A program made the position numbers and the translations under genes. Source: Sulfurimonas aquatica (GTDB lineage: Bacteria > Campylobacterota > Campylobacteria > Campylobacterales > Sulfurimonadaceae). From it: a DNA stretch of 64,000 nt. Within the stretch, counting starts at the first letter, position 1. Every line of letters begins with the position of its first letter. Below are positions 28,259 through 37,218 of the stretch, in pieces. A model generated the notes under the pieces. That model did no database searches, was not told where the DNA came from, and saw only the letters and a program-made list of their open reading frames with translations. Where the stretch lies: positions 1,364,001-1,428,000 of the forward strand of contig NZ_CP046072.1 in the NCBI RefSeq assembly GCF_017357825.1. The letters are read 5' to 3'.

Positions 28259-28833
28259 AAGGTATAGATACAGCGGGAAAAAGTACGCAAATCAATGCAG
28301 TGTCCCAAAATTTCCCAAACGCCATAGTTACAAAAGAGCCAGGAGCTACAGATATAGGTAAAGAGATAAGAGAGATGGTACTCTCCGCACGTGCGCAAAG
28401 TAAAAAAGCTGAATTTTTACTTTTTTTAGCAGACCGCGCTGAACATATAAAAGAGGTAATTGAGCCAAATATTCAAAATAAAATGATTATTTCAGATAGA
28501 AGCGCCGTAAGTGGGGTGGCTTATGCCTTGATTCAAGGAGAGATTGATAAAAAAGATTTAATTGAACTTAATCATTTTGCAACAAACAGAGTTTATCCTC
28601 AAAAAGTTTTTCTCCTGCGTTTAACAAAAGAGGCGCTTGAGTTTAGGCTCTCAAAGAAAAAGCTTGATGGCATAGAACTTCGTGGTTCAGAGTATCTTTT
28701 AAAAATTCAAGACGCCATCGTAGAAGCGACTAAGCTCCTTGGCTTAGAGCTTATAGAGATTGACGCTACGCTTACAAGAGATGAAATAACAAGTAAAATA
28801 TTAGATAATATCAACCGTGAGTCTACAAATTAA
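28243..28833 (+). CDS. tmk: Thymidylate kinase
   Basis: A 196-residue enzyme with P-loop EGIDTAGKSTQ, the TKEPGAT loop that holds the dTMP-binding Glu-Pro, and the DR-x-S segment ISDRSAVSG. It phosphorylates dTMP to dTDP. The ribosome binding site GGGAG is inside the end of coaD, which it overlaps by 16 bases. Its own end overlaps the next gene by 17 bases. In Campylobacter, from memory, hisS follows tmk directly; here an 8.7-kb block lies between. Confidence 0.96.
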   Translation: MYIAIEGIDTAGKSTQINAVSQNFPNAIVTKEPGATDIGKEIREMVLSARAQSKKAEFLLFLADRAEHIKEVIEPNIQNKMIISDRSAVSGVAYALIQGEIDKKDLIELNHFATNRVYPQKVFLLRLTKEALEFRLSKKKLDGIELRGSEYLLKIQDAIVEATKLLGLELIEIDATLTRDEITSKILDNINRESTN

Positions 28834-29911
28834 TTTAGAATCACTAGAGTATGTTAATGAAAAAGAGAGAGAATTAGTAGACTCTTTTATTAACAACAAT
28901 TCAATCAAAAAATATATACTTGGAATTAACAAACTTACAAAGAGTGTTTTGAAATTTGTAGAGGTAGATGGCATCATAGACGACTTTACAAGAGTTCAAA
29001 AGTCTCGTAAAAAAGAGATTCTCTCCATAGATGAAATTCAAAAAGAGTCTATCATACTTTGGGTCTCAACGGGAAGTCCTCTTGAAGTTAAAAATAGACT
29101 TGATGAGATGGGTTTTAAAAACATTAGTTATCTTGCGTTTTGTAGATACTCAAAGTTTGACTTAGAGCCCCACCCTTTCATAGAGGATTTTGCAGAAGAC
29201 TTTAAGCATAACAGTGAAAGATATCAATTTACGTTTAACTTGCTCAATGACGCAAAATCAAAAGAGACCTTCCAAAAAGTACTGAATTTTAAAATCACCT
29301 CTAATTATGACTTTATGCAAGGTTTTACAAACAATCACACTGGGCAGTATTTTGATAAAGAGATAATCCCAAAGATACAAAAGATTCGCTTTGTTGATGG
29401 CGGTGGATACGTAGGCGACACTGCGACTGAAGTTATAAAAAACTACCCTGATTTTGAGAAAATATATCTCATAGAACCGATTCCTGAAAATATTCGCATA
29501 GCTAAACGCGAACTTGGAGAGTATGAAAACATAAAGTTTTTAACCTGTGGCGTTAGTGATAAAAAAGAGACGCTTTACTTTAATGAAGAGAAATCATTCT
29601 CTAGCATATATGGCAAGGGAACGCAGAGTGTTGAAGTTGACACTATCGATAATATCGTCAAAGAGAGAGTCGACTATATAAAGCTTGACATTGAAGGTGC
29701 TGAGCAAGATGCAATCGATGGTGCTTCCCAGACAATTAAACGCTACAAACCAATCCTTGCTATTTGTATTTACCACAAAGCTGAGGATTGGTATAAGATA
29801 CCTCAAAAGGTTCTAGCAATAGAAAAAGATTACAATGTCTACCTTCGCCACTATATGGAAGGAATATTTGAGTCTGTAATGTATTTTATACCTAAACGCA
29901 AAAGTACTTAG
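28817..29911 (+). CDS. FkbM-family SAM-dependent methyltransferase
   Basis: Residues about 190-340 form the FkbM methyltransferase domain: the SAM-binding VDGGGYVGDTATEVI, the IYLIEPIPENIRIAKREL acidic loop, and VDYIKLDIEGAEQDAIDGA, the family signature. The N-terminal 180 residues are not recognised and may recognise the substrate. Such enzymes methylate sugars or other hydroxyl groups in surface glycans or natural products. The start is GTG within the end of tmk (17-base overlap), so it is co-translated with tmk, although its function has no evident link to thymidylate metabolism. First gene of the accessory block. Confidence 0.85.
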   Translation: MSLQINLESLEYVNEKERELVDSFINNNSIKKYILGINKLTKSVLKFVEVDGIIDDFTRVQKSRKKEILSIDEIQKESIILWVSTGSPLEVKNRLDEMGFKNISYLAFCRYSKFDLEPHPFIEDFAEDFKHNSERYQFTFNLLNDAKSKETFQKVLNFKITSNYDFMQGFTNNHTGQYFDKEIIPKIQKIRFVDGGGYVGDTATEVIKNYPDFEKIYLIEPIPENIRIAKRELGEYENIKFLTCGVSDKKETLYFNEEKSFSSIYGKGTQSVEVDTIDNIVKERVDYIKLDIEGAEQDAIDGASQTIKRYKPILAICIYHKAEDWYKIPQKVLAIEKDYNVYLRHYMEGIFESVMYFIPKRKST

Positions 29912-29924
29912 GGCATATACTTTT

Positions 29925-30629
29925 TTAACCTTCAGGCATCTCTATAAAGAGAAAATGACTATTTTGTAAGGCTTTTATACCTAAGCTTGACTCCTGTGTG
30001 ATTTCCATTGCGTCGCCATCATCTAAAATCACACCATTTACAGTTGAGCAACCTTGTATCTGTACAAAATAGACTTGCCTTTTAGCTCCAATGGAAAACT
30101 CTAAATTTTTCCCCTTTTGAAGTTCACTGACAAACATGTTTATGTCTTGATAAATTTTTACCGCTGCGTCGCCATCTATTGAAGATACTATATTTAAAAG
30201 TTTATTCTCTCTTTGCTTTTTTGTATACATATGAGAGCCGTATAGTACTTCAAGGTTTTTCTCTGGCGGGACTATCCAGATTTGCAGTAGTCGCAAGTCT
30301 TCGCTACTGCTTTCATTATGTTCTGCGTGAACTATGCCACTCCCCGCGCTCATATACTGCACTTCTCCGCGTTTAAGCGTTTCACTGTTTCCCATAGAGT
30401 CTTGATGAGTAATCTCTCCATCAACAATATAAGATATTATCTCCATATCATGATGAGGGTGCATGTTAAAACCACTACTGGGATGTATGATATCGTCATT
30501 AAGAACCCTTAAAACGCCAAAGTTCATGTTGTCATAGTTTCTGTAATCTGCAAAAGAGAAGTGAAAGCGACTCTCTAGCCAACCTAAATTTGAGCTACCC
30601 ATGTTTTCTTTTGGTAATTTTTTAAGCAT
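29925..30629 (-). CDS. Pirin-family cupin protein
   Basis: A 234-residue bicupin with the pirin metal site: HxH in GFNMHPHHDMEII (residues near 57-61) and HAEHNES about 45 residues later, giving three His and one Glu. The start LKKLPKENMGSSNLGWLESRFHFSF follows the YhhW-like pattern, a subgroup with quercetinase activity in E. coli. Physiological substrate unknown. AAAGGAG lies before the ATG. It is convergent with the FkbM gene and divergent from the methyltransferase gene at 30788. Confidence 0.88.
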   Translation of the reverse strand: MLKKLPKENMGSSNLGWLESRFHFSFADYRNYDNMNFGVLRVLNDDIIHPSSGFNMHPHHDMEIISYIVDGEITHQDSMGNSETLKRGEVQYMSAGSGIVHAEHNESSSEDLRLLQIWIVPPEKNLEVLYGSHMYTKKQRENKLLNIVSSIDGDAAVKIYQDINMFVSELQKGKNLEFSIGAKRQVYFVQIQGCSTVNGVILDDGDAMEITQESSLGIKALQNSHFLFIEMPEG

Positions 30630-30725
30630 TCTTTTTCTCCTTTATATTTCGAATATATATAAATTATTAGCCATCATAGCCTAAAAACTCCTTTGTTTAG
30701 ATATAAATAAAAAGAGTAATTACAC

Positions 30726-30731
30726 TATAAT
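30726..30731 (+). promoter_or_regulatory. -10 element for the gene at 30788
   Basis: A perfect TATAAT in TTACACTATAATTTT, 56 bases before the ATG, within the divergent region 30630-30787 shared with the pirin gene. No other feature is seen there. Confidence 0.5.
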
Positions 30732-30787
30732 TTTATTATAAGAAAAGAAGATATTTTAGAAGATATTTAAAACAAATGGAGAGATAA

Positions 30788-31396
30788 ATGCAAGAACACA
30801 ACAAAGCTAGTGCATGGTTTGATGATTTATATAAAAGACATGAAAACGACCACAACAACATTCCATGGGCAAGACAAGACGTAAACCCATTGCTACAAAC
30901 ATACTTGGATGAAGAAAAAGAGCATAAGGGAAAAGCACTCGTTATTGGCTGTGGATTGGGAGATGATGCTTACGCTCTTGACAAAGCGGGTTACGAAGTT
31001 GTCGCAATAGACGTCTCACAGACTGCGCTAAACTTAGCTAAAAAAAGGTTCAGTGATTCTAACATTCTTTTTGAAAAACAAGACATCTTTGACATGCCCG
31101 AGATGTACTATGAAAATTTCGATTTTGTATTTGAAGCTTTAACAATCCAGTCTTTGCCTGTGGCGTTTAGAGAAAAAATGATAAACGCAGTAGTGGATAC
31201 GGTAGCTAAGGATGGTAATCTACTAATCGTAGCGCATCAGCATCGTGGTAATAATGACGGTCCGCCCTGGCCTCTTACTCATGATGACATATCCCTCTTT
31301 CTAACGCACGGTATGCAAGAATTAAGTTTTGAATTGATTAATGAAGCGTCGGGAATATCAAACACTAAATTTAGAGTTTTATATAAAAAAGTGTAA
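30788..31396 (+). CDS. Class I SAM-dependent methyltransferase, thiopurine-methyltransferase-like
   Basis: Residues 45-150 are a class I methyltransferase: motif I ALVIGCGLGDDAYALDKAGY, motif II VVAIDVSQTALNLAKKRF and the FEALTIQSLP segment. The N-terminal stretch ASAWFDDLYKR...IPWARQDVNP resembles thiopurine methyltransferase and TehB-type detoxifying enzymes, which methylate small thiols or metalloids. GGAGAG precedes the ATG. It converges with the retropepsin gene, stops being one base apart. The substrate cannot be assigned. Confidence 0.82.
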   Translation: MQEHNKASAWFDDLYKRHENDHNNIPWARQDVNPLLQTYLDEEKEHKGKALVIGCGLGDDAYALDKAGYEVVAIDVSQTALNLAKKRFSDSNILFEKQDIFDMPEMYYENFDFVFEALTIQSLPVAFREKMINAVVDTVAKDGNLLIVAHQHRGNNDGPPWPLTHDDISLFLTHGMQELSFELINEASGISNTKFRVLYKKV

Positions 31397-31397
31397 G

Positions 31398-32612
31398 TTA
31401 CTTCTTAAGTAAAACTTTTTTGATGAGAGCGTCGCGTTTAATCACCATCTCGATACTCTCTTCATGCTCGTAAGTCTTAGCGTCTGAACTAAGCAACAAA
31501 AAGAGTTTACAGTACTCTTGCTCTGTATAATCATATAAATCTTTTCCGTTAATTGCAAGTACTCTGTCGCTTATCTTTAGGTTTAAATCTGAAGCAGGTG
31601 AATCTTCTGTAATGGCGGAGATGTAGAGCTTTTCATTCTGATTCCAGTAAAGAGAAAATCCAAAGCTTTTACGAAACTCTTGAGTAATGTTTTTTTCTTT
31701 GAGCTGCTTAAAATAGATATTTTTCTTTTGAAAATCTAAGATTATGTCAAAATTTCTTAAGAAACTATTGCCTGCTAGAAGCTCTTCACTATTATCTGTG
31801 TCAATAGGGTAAGAGTCTATAGAGATTTTTTTTGCTATCTTAAAATTCTTTGCTAGGAATGTCTCTTTCATAGAGTCTTCATTTGCACCATTGATGCTAC
31901 TTGAGAAGAGTCCTACTATTTTTCTAGACTCTAAACCCTTCTCTTTAAATATATTGGCTAGCTTTTTCTCGCCAATTAGTATTCCTTCGTTTTTTCCACT
32001 ATCTAGCGTTATCCATACGTTTTCAAATCCAAAGTCCATATTAAACTGTGGTCCTGAGTTACCCTCAAACTTCATCTCACTCTTGAGAAACTTTTTACGT
32101 TCCATCAGTTTATCACTCAATACAATTTTGCTGTTCACATAGTCAAGTTTAACAATAAGCTCTCTAAATAAGTTATACCCAAGCACCCCATCAAAGCATA
32201 TGCAAGAAAGGGGAAAGTTTTGAGAGAAATCTTCCGCGATGAAATAATAATCACTAAATAAAATATCTCCTACTTCTAGAAAGGGAAGCTTATAAAGCTT
32301 AACCATGCTCTCTTTGCCATAAGAGTCGATAGTGATTATCGACTCCTCAAGTTTTTTTAGATTTAACTCATCAACTAACCTTGTAGGGATAATGCTAAAA
32401 GAACCCGTATCTAGCATAAATTTATAAGCTTTCTGGCCAATACAAATGTCTATGATTGGTATATCGCTAGAAAAGCTGATATCAACGCTAGCGCTAAAGT
32501 TTCTGTTTTGAACCCTACCCTGCTCTAGTGGGTTAAGTGTAGAATTTTTATGAGTCTGCTCTTTTGAAGATGTTAAAAATGACAAATTATTAAAAAAACT
32601 TCTGAGCGTCAC
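31398..32612 (-). CDS. Two-lobed retropepsin-like aspartic protease with C-terminal PDZ domain
   Basis: Residues 50-165 form one retropepsin lobe with catalytic D68-T-G-S in FMLDTGSFSI, ending in FDGVLGYNLFR. Residues 185-305 repeat the pattern with D204-S-G in ITLDSGKNEGIL and LLAGNSFLRNFDIILDF. Residues about 315-404 are a PDZ domain (YISAITEDSPASDLNLKISDRVLAINGKDL). The protein thus resembles a pepsin-like two-lobe enzyme plus a peptide-binding module. The start is GTG with a GGAA-type site; no clear signal peptide is seen from this start, which is odd because related enzymes are usually exported. Substrate unknown. Upstream VOC gene ends 12 bases away. Confidence 0.83.
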   Translation of the reverse strand: MTLRSFFNNLSFLTSSKEQTHKNSTLNPLEQGRVQNRNFSASVDISFSSDIPIIDICIGQKAYKFMLDTGSFSIIPTRLVDELNLKKLEESIITIDSYGKESMVKLYKLPFLEVGDILFSDYYFIAEDFSQNFPLSCICFDGVLGYNLFRELIVKLDYVNSKIVLSDKLMERKKFLKSEMKFEGNSGPQFNMDFGFENVWITLDSGKNEGILIGEKKLANIFKEKGLESRKIVGLFSSSINGANEDSMKETFLAKNFKIAKKISIDSYPIDTDNSEELLAGNSFLRNFDIILDFQKKNIYFKQLKEKNITQEFRKSFGFSLYWNQNEKLYISAITEDSPASDLNLKISDRVLAINGKDLYDYTEQEYCKLFLLLSSDAKTYEHEESIEMVIKRDALIKKVLLKK

Positions 32613-32624
32613 TGGTCATTATTC

Positions 32625-32978
32625 CTATTTATCAGACCAAACTGCATACTCGTTATCACAAGGGTCACTAAAATGAAACCTTCTTCCACCAGGAAACGAA
32701 TATATCTCTTTAAGCACTTTGCCATTAGAATTTTTAATTTTAGAAAAAGTCTCTTCTAGGTTGCTAGAATAGAACACTATCAAAACCGCACCATTGTGAG
32801 TTGATGAAGATTGCTCAGACTTGAAAAAACCACCGTCTATACCCTCATCGCTAAAGGCTGTGTACTCAGGTCCATAATCTGTAAACTTCCATCCAAAATT
32901 AGAGCTAAAAAAACCTTTCACCTTCTCCAAGTTATTAGCTGGCAATTCTAAGTAATTTATCTTTTCATGTTTATTCAT
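32625..32978 (-). CDS. VOC-superfamily (glyoxalase/dioxygenase-like) protein
   Basis: A 117-residue single-chain VOC module with the paired beta-alpha-beta-beta-beta pattern: NYLELPANNLEKVKGFFSSNFGWKF, then the second half with GGRRFHFSDPCDNEYAVWS, the common C-terminal motif of glyoxalase-like proteins. Canonical metal ligands are only partly apparent (Glu in NYLEL, His in FHFSDP), so activity cannot be inferred. Family members include glyoxalases and antibiotic-resistance proteins. Co-directional with the retropepsin gene, probably one transcript. Confidence 0.83.
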   Translation of the reverse strand: MNKHEKINYLELPANNLEKVKGFFSSNFGWKFTDYGPEYTAFSDEGIDGGFFKSEQSSSTHNGAVLIVFYSSNLEETFSKIKNSNGKVLKEIYSFPGGRRFHFSDPCDNEYAVWSDK

Positions 32979-33056
32979 CTTAATTTTCCTTTTTGAGTCT
33001 GGCTAGAATTAATATTAAACAATATCTCCCTATTATAGCCACTCTAATCTAAACAA

Positions 33057-33416
33057 CTAAACAAGGTTTAAAAGTGCCTGCTTCTCTTTTTTAGTCAAAT
33101 TATTAACTACCAAATCATAAGAGTCGTTTATCATCTCTATCAAGACTTCATCTTTCATCTCGCCATTTATGATGACAGTGTTCCAGTGCTTTTTATTCAT
33201 ATGATAACCAGGAATCACGCACTCATATATATCTCTATAACCAAGGGCGTCATCAGGTAAACATTTTAAATTTATATTTAGATAAGATTCTTTAGTGCCT
33301 ACAAGAGCAAACATTTTATTCATCACTTTGTAAACTGCGGTTACTTCGTCAAATGGAAACTCTTTTATTGCCCCACTTTTTGATAAAAGCATTTTTTCTA
33401 AACTATCAGAAGTCAT
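33057..33416 (-). CDS. MmcQ/YjbR-family protein
   Basis: A 119-residue protein with the YjbR fold: early KEFPFDEVTAVYKVMNKMFALVG, middle LNINLKCLPDDA, and the signature YHMNKKHWNTVIING, which in this family binds DNA-like surfaces in a double-wing fold. Function is unknown across the family. Its ATG comes two bases after the DJ-1 gene stop, so the two are an operon. Confidence 0.88.
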   Translation of the reverse strand: MTSDSLEKMLLSKSGAIKEFPFDEVTAVYKVMNKMFALVGTKESYLNINLKCLPDDALGYRDIYECVIPGYHMNKKHWNTVIINGEMKDEVLIEMINDSYDLVVNNLTKKEKQALLNLV

Positions 33417-33418
33417 AA

Positions 33419-33976
33419 TTAACTACAAAAGTCTGCTAAAACACCAGATTTTATCCCTTCATAGCTCTCTTGACCTTTTAATTTTTTAACTATAGCCAAT
33501 GCGAAACAGATAGCAGTCGCAGGTCCGCGAGAGGTCATAATATTTTCATCTTCTACAACCATACTCAAATCACCCTGATAACCATCTCTTTTTATTTCAT
33601 CTTCAACTGAAGGATAACATGTGTATTTAGATTTTAAAACGCCAGCTTTGTTAAGCGCGAAAGGAGCAGCGCAAATTGCCGCGATGTTTTGCCCTTTGCC
33701 ATCCATCTCTTTTAAAAGGTTTTGTACATTTATGTCATCCGCTAAAGCGTAAGTGCCATCCCATCCACCAGGCAGCACGATCATATCTAGTTCTTTCGCG
33801 CTTACTTCTTTTATGTGAAGGTCTGTTTGAATCACTATGGAGTTGGCTCCTCTTACAAGGCTATTCTCATTCAAAGAAGCTACCAAAACTTCAATCTCCG
33901 CACGTCTTAGTATGTCTATGATGCTCACAGCCTCTATCTCTTCAAACCCTTGCGCTAACGGCACTAATACTTTCAT
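33419..33976 (-). CDS. DJ-1/PfpI-family protein
   Basis: A 185-residue class I glutamine-amidotransferase-like protein of the DJ-1/ThiJ group. The family marks are LAQGFEEIEAVSIIDILRRA with its conserved Glu, IVLPGGWDGT, and the nucleophile elbow IAAICAAPFAL with the reactive Cys. Members act in oxidative or carbonyl stress (redox sensing, glyoxal defence), though many have only assigned homology. It heads the DJ-1-YjbR pair and is divergent from ogt across a 177-base region with an inverted repeat. Confidence 0.9.
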   Translation of the reverse strand: MKVLVPLAQGFEEIEAVSIIDILRRAEIEVLVASLNENSLVRGANSIVIQTDLHIKEVSAKELDMIVLPGGWDGTYALADDINVQNLLKEMDGKGQNIAAICAAPFALNKAGVLKSKYTCYPSVEDEIKRDGYQGDLSMVVEDENIMTSRGPATAICFALAIVKKLKGQESYEGIKSGVLADFCS

Positions 33977-34017
33977 CCCTTCTCCTTCAAGTTTTTTTAT
34001 TCTCTATGCTTCTTTTT

Positions 34018-34043
34018 GTAAATTAATTTTATCATTAATTTAC
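34018..34043. promoter_or_regulatory. Inverted repeat between divergent DJ-1 and ogt genes
   Basis: GTAAATTAAT and ATTAATTTAC are exact complements over ten bases with a six-base spacer, 41 bases from the DJ-1 start and about 110 from the ogt start. Dyad symmetry in a divergent promoter region suggests an operator, but I cannot name the regulator and it lacks a classical Fur-box pattern. Confidence 0.4.
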
Positions 34044-34153
34044 TAATCCATATTATATTCCACTCTTTATTTTTATATTATACAAACAATCAAATTAATG
34101 ATATTATTCAACTCTTAAAATGTCTGTTGTATAAAGAACTCTGAGGTTAAGCG

Positions 34154-34657
34154 ATGAAAAACATAAACATCAGTTACTATAATAAATGCGGAGTCAACTA
34201 TCGCTTAGGCTCGTACGATGAGAAACTCTGTCTTCTTGAGTCTATCCATAGCAAGAACAGAGTTAAAACAAAAAACAGACTACAAAAAGGCTTAGACGCC
34301 GACTATGTCGAAAGTGAAGACGCTGTTTTAAAACAAACCGCAAAAGAGCTTAACGAGTACTTTGAGGGAAAACGAAAAAACTTTGACGTTCCATTAGTTA
34401 TGGTGGGAAGCGAGTTTCAAAAGTCGGTATGGGAAGCTCTTTTAAAAATCCCCTACTCTGAGACTTCCACTTATAAAGACCAAGCTAAAAGCATAGGCAA
34501 TGAAAAAGCGGTCCGAGCAGTGGCAAACGCTAACGGAGCAAATGCAATTAGTATCATTATACCTTGTCATCGCATCATAGGAAGCGATGGATCGCTTACT
34601 GGTTACGCTGGTGGGCTAGAACTAAAACAGAGGCTTCTTGAGATTGAAAAAAACTAA
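34154..34657 (+). CDS. ogt: Methylated-DNA--protein-cysteine methyltransferase
   Basis: The C-terminal 85 residues contain the diagnostic active site IIPCHRIIGSDGSLTGYAGG, whose cysteine takes the alkyl group from O6-methylguanine, preceded by the helix-turn-helix FQKSVWEALLKIPYSETSTY. The N-terminal 80 residues form the ribonuclease-like fold common to Ogt. At 167 residues it is a single-domain repair enzyme without the Ada regulatory part. It is followed six bases later by an MFS transporter gene and is probably co-transcribed with it. Confidence 0.95.
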   Translation: MKNINISYYNKCGVNYRLGSYDEKLCLLESIHSKNRVKTKNRLQKGLDADYVESEDAVLKQTAKELNEYFEGKRKNFDVPLVMVGSEFQKSVWEALLKIPYSETSTYKDQAKSIGNEKAVRAVANANGANAISIIIPCHRIIGSDGSLTGYAGGLELKQRLLEIEKN

Positions 34658-34662
34658 AATTT

Positions 34663-35838
34663 ATGAGACTAAACTTGTTAGATAAAAATAAAAACCGCAA
34701 TATTCTCCTCGCGGGGATTCTCTCCATAATCATAGGCGTTGGCGTTGCCCGCTTCGCATTCACCTCGCTTTTACCATCAATGCTCGATGATTTTTTAAGT
34801 ATTAAAAATGCGGGACTTTTTGCCTCTTTTAACTTTATGGGATATTTAAGTGGGGCAATTTTTAGTATGTTCATAAAAGATATTAACGCTAAGGTTAAAT
34901 TCTTTAGGGTTGGAATTGCTCTTAGTATTGTAACCACTCTGCTGCTTGCCACAACGACAAATGAATACATATGGTTTGCTTCTAGAGTAATCGCGGGTTT
35001 TGGAAGCGCTATGGTTCTTATAGTCGGAGGCGCTATCGTCATGCTCAAACTTAATCATGAAGACAAAACAAAGGCTATGGGCATACACTTTAGCGGAATA
35101 GGCTTTGCCATAGTGATAAGCGAGCTTATAAGCCAGTATACGCTCAAATATGGAACTTGGGAAGACGCTTGGATGGTTTTAAGCGTCTTAGCCTTTTTAA
35201 TATCGTTTTATAGCGTTTACATTCTCTCATTTGATAAAGAACTCAGACGTGACGCGCCAAGACATAAGATTTCAAAATCAATGTTTACTCCCTATGTCAT
35301 ACTTCTTATACTGGCTTACTTTGCAGCTGGTGTTGGTTTTGTCGTGCAGGCGACATTTTTTCCAGACATTATCAATTCCCTTAATGGACTCGATGGTTAT
35401 GGAAATATCGGCTGGTTAGTCGTCGGTTTGGCGGGAATTCCCTCAGCCATAATATGGATGAGGCTCGCGCAAAAGTACGGTAGCGTCAACATAATAATAA
35501 TCGCGTTTATACTTCAAATAGTGGGCATACTAATACCAACCATGACAAATGCCATAAGTTTGAATCTCTTAAGCGGCGCGCTTTATGGAAGTACTTTTAT
35601 AGGTCACGTAGCACTATTTATGCACTATGGAGGAAAGTTGGCTGGGAAAAACCCTGTCATCTTTATGGGTGCGATGACTGCAGCTTACGGCATAGGTCAA
35701 GTATCCGCTCCACTTTATAGCGTGGCTCTGCTTGAAAGATACGGGAACTATAACGCGACACTTTATGTCACGGCGTTTATAGTTTCTTTTGGAATTTTGT
35801 TTTTACTTAGAGCGAAGGGTTTAAAACCTATAAGTTAG
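34663..35838 (+). CDS. MFS transporter, YbfB/YjiJ type
   Basis: A 391-residue membrane protein with about 12 hydrophobic helices. The first helix region IIGVGVARFAFTSLLPSM is characteristic of the YbfB/YjiJ group of major facilitator proteins, and SRVIAGFGSAMVLIVGGA follows the usual MFS pattern. The substrate of this group is unknown; drug or metabolite efflux is typical. The ATG follows the ogt stop by five bases with only a weak ribosome binding site, suggesting coupling to ogt. Converges with the helicase gene. Confidence 0.85.
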   Translation: MRLNLLDKNKNRNILLAGILSIIIGVGVARFAFTSLLPSMLDDFLSIKNAGLFASFNFMGYLSGAIFSMFIKDINAKVKFFRVGIALSIVTTLLLATTTNEYIWFASRVIAGFGSAMVLIVGGAIVMLKLNHEDKTKAMGIHFSGIGFAIVISELISQYTLKYGTWEDAWMVLSVLAFLISFYSVYILSFDKELRRDAPRHKISKSMFTPYVILLILAYFAAGVGFVVQATFFPDIINSLNGLDGYGNIGWLVVGLAGIPSAIIWMRLAQKYGSVNIIIIAFILQIVGILIPTMTNAISLNLLSGALYGSTFIGHVALFMHYGGKLAGKNPVIFMGAMTAAYGIGQVSAPLYSVALLERYGNYNATLYVTAFIVSFGILFLLRAKGLKPIS

Positions 35839-35858
35839 ACCAAACAAAGTCAGCCTAC

Positions 35859-37097
35859 TTAGCCTTTATTCAAGTTTTTTTCTCGTAGTTTGTCTTTTTT
35901 ACTTTTGCCCTTGCCTTTAACAGGCGCTGGGCCCTTTGTTTTAGGATGAGCTTTGCCTTCAAGCTCAAAGCCTTCAATTTTTTCTCTTACAAGTTTAATC
36001 TCACTCCGTTTTTCTATGAGTCTGAAATGATTCATATTTTCATAGTCTATAAAAGAGATAGCCTCTCCGGACTTTCCTTCTCTTGCCGTTCTTCCTATTC
36101 TATGTATGTAGTCGGCGGGAGAGCGTGGTAAGTCGTAGTTTATCACGCAATCAATATCTTTGATGTCTAAACCACGCGCAGCGATATCTGTTGCAAAAAG
36201 TATGTTTATCTTTTCTTCTTTAAACGCCTGAAGCGTTTCATTTCTTGAGTCTTGTTCTAGGTCGCCATTAAAAGAGGCGGCCTTAAAACCATACTTTCTA
36301 AATTTTTCGGCTATATTGTCAGTAGAGCGCTTGTTTGCCATAAATACCAAAACAAGATTCCATCTGTTTTCTTTAAGTAAGTAGCGCAGAAGCGGTCCTC
36401 GCTTTTCTCTCTCTACCTCAATAACTCTTTGGTTTATCTTCTTAACTACGGGAGCTTCATCTTTCATCTTCACTTCAACCGCGTTAGGAGTAATTTTAGA
36501 AGCTATCTTTTGCATTTTTGGAGGATACGTAGCGGAAAACATTAGATTTTGGCGTTTAGCGGGAATGGCTTCGAGTATGGCTTCAAGTTCTTCTTCAAAA
36601 CCTAAATCAAGCATCTTATCCGCTTCGTCCAATATAAAAAACTCTAAATGAGAAAGATTCATCTGTTTTTTACTCAAAAGGTCTAAAAAACGTCCACTCG
36701 TTGCAACAAGAACGTCACAGCCCTGCTGTATCTCATAGAGTTGCTCACCAATCTTTTGGCCACCCACGACGCCAATTACCTGAGGCTTCGTCTCTAAATA
36801 CTTGCCAAAATCATTAAACGCCGAAGCAATTTGTAGGGTTAACTCTCGCGTTGGGCTTAATACAATTACTTTAATCTTTCCCTTTTTCGCACTGTCTCTC
36901 ATCCCTTGCCAGAGTTGTAAAACTGGCAAGATAAAAGACGCGCTTTTCCCACTTCCCGTTTGTGATTGAGCGATGACGTCCATTTGTTTTAAAACTAACG
37001 GAATAACTTCTTCTTGAATCTCAGTGGGTCTTATATATGATTGATCTCGTATAGAACGGCAGATGTTCTCGTTAAGTCCAAGAGCTGAAAATGGCAT
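35859..37097 (-). CDS. rhlE: DEAD-box RNA helicase, RhlE-like
   Basis: All core motifs are present: Q motif YIRPTEIQEEVIP, motif I AQSQTGSGKSAS, Ia SPTRELTLQI, motif II FILDEADKML, III FSATYP, and motif VI YIHRIGRTAREGKSG. The N terminus PFSALGLNENICRSI and the short Lys-rich C-terminal tail (KGKSKKDKLREKNLNKG) fit RhlE. Such enzymes remodel rRNA precursors and decaying mRNA. The symbol is by resemblance only. Divergent from the HMA gene across 121 bases. Confidence 0.9.
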   Translation of the reverse strand: MPFSALGLNENICRSIRDQSYIRPTEIQEEVIPLVLKQMDVIAQSQTGSGKSASFILPVLQLWQGMRDSAKKGKIKVIVLSPTRELTLQIASAFNDFGKYLETKPQVIGVVGGQKIGEQLYEIQQGCDVLVATSGRFLDLLSKKQMNLSHLEFFILDEADKMLDLGFEEELEAILEAIPAKRQNLMFSATYPPKMQKIASKITPNAVEVKMKDEAPVVKKINQRVIEVEREKRGPLLRYLLKENRWNLVLVFMANKRSTDNIAEKFRKYGFKAASFNGDLEQDSRNETLQAFKEEKINILFATDIAARGLDIKDIDCVINYDLPRSPADYIHRIGRTAREGKSGEAISFIDYENMNHFRLIEKRSEIKLVREKIEGFELEGKAHPKTKGPAPVKGKGKSKKDKLREKNLNKG

Positions 37098-37218
37098 TAA
37101 ATATCCTAATAATCTTGAAATATTTCTCTTAACGAATCTTATTATTTATTTGCTTTAAATGAGGTTTATATAAAATTATCGTAATATCTCTTTAAATAGC
37201 CCAACAAAGGAAGATGTC

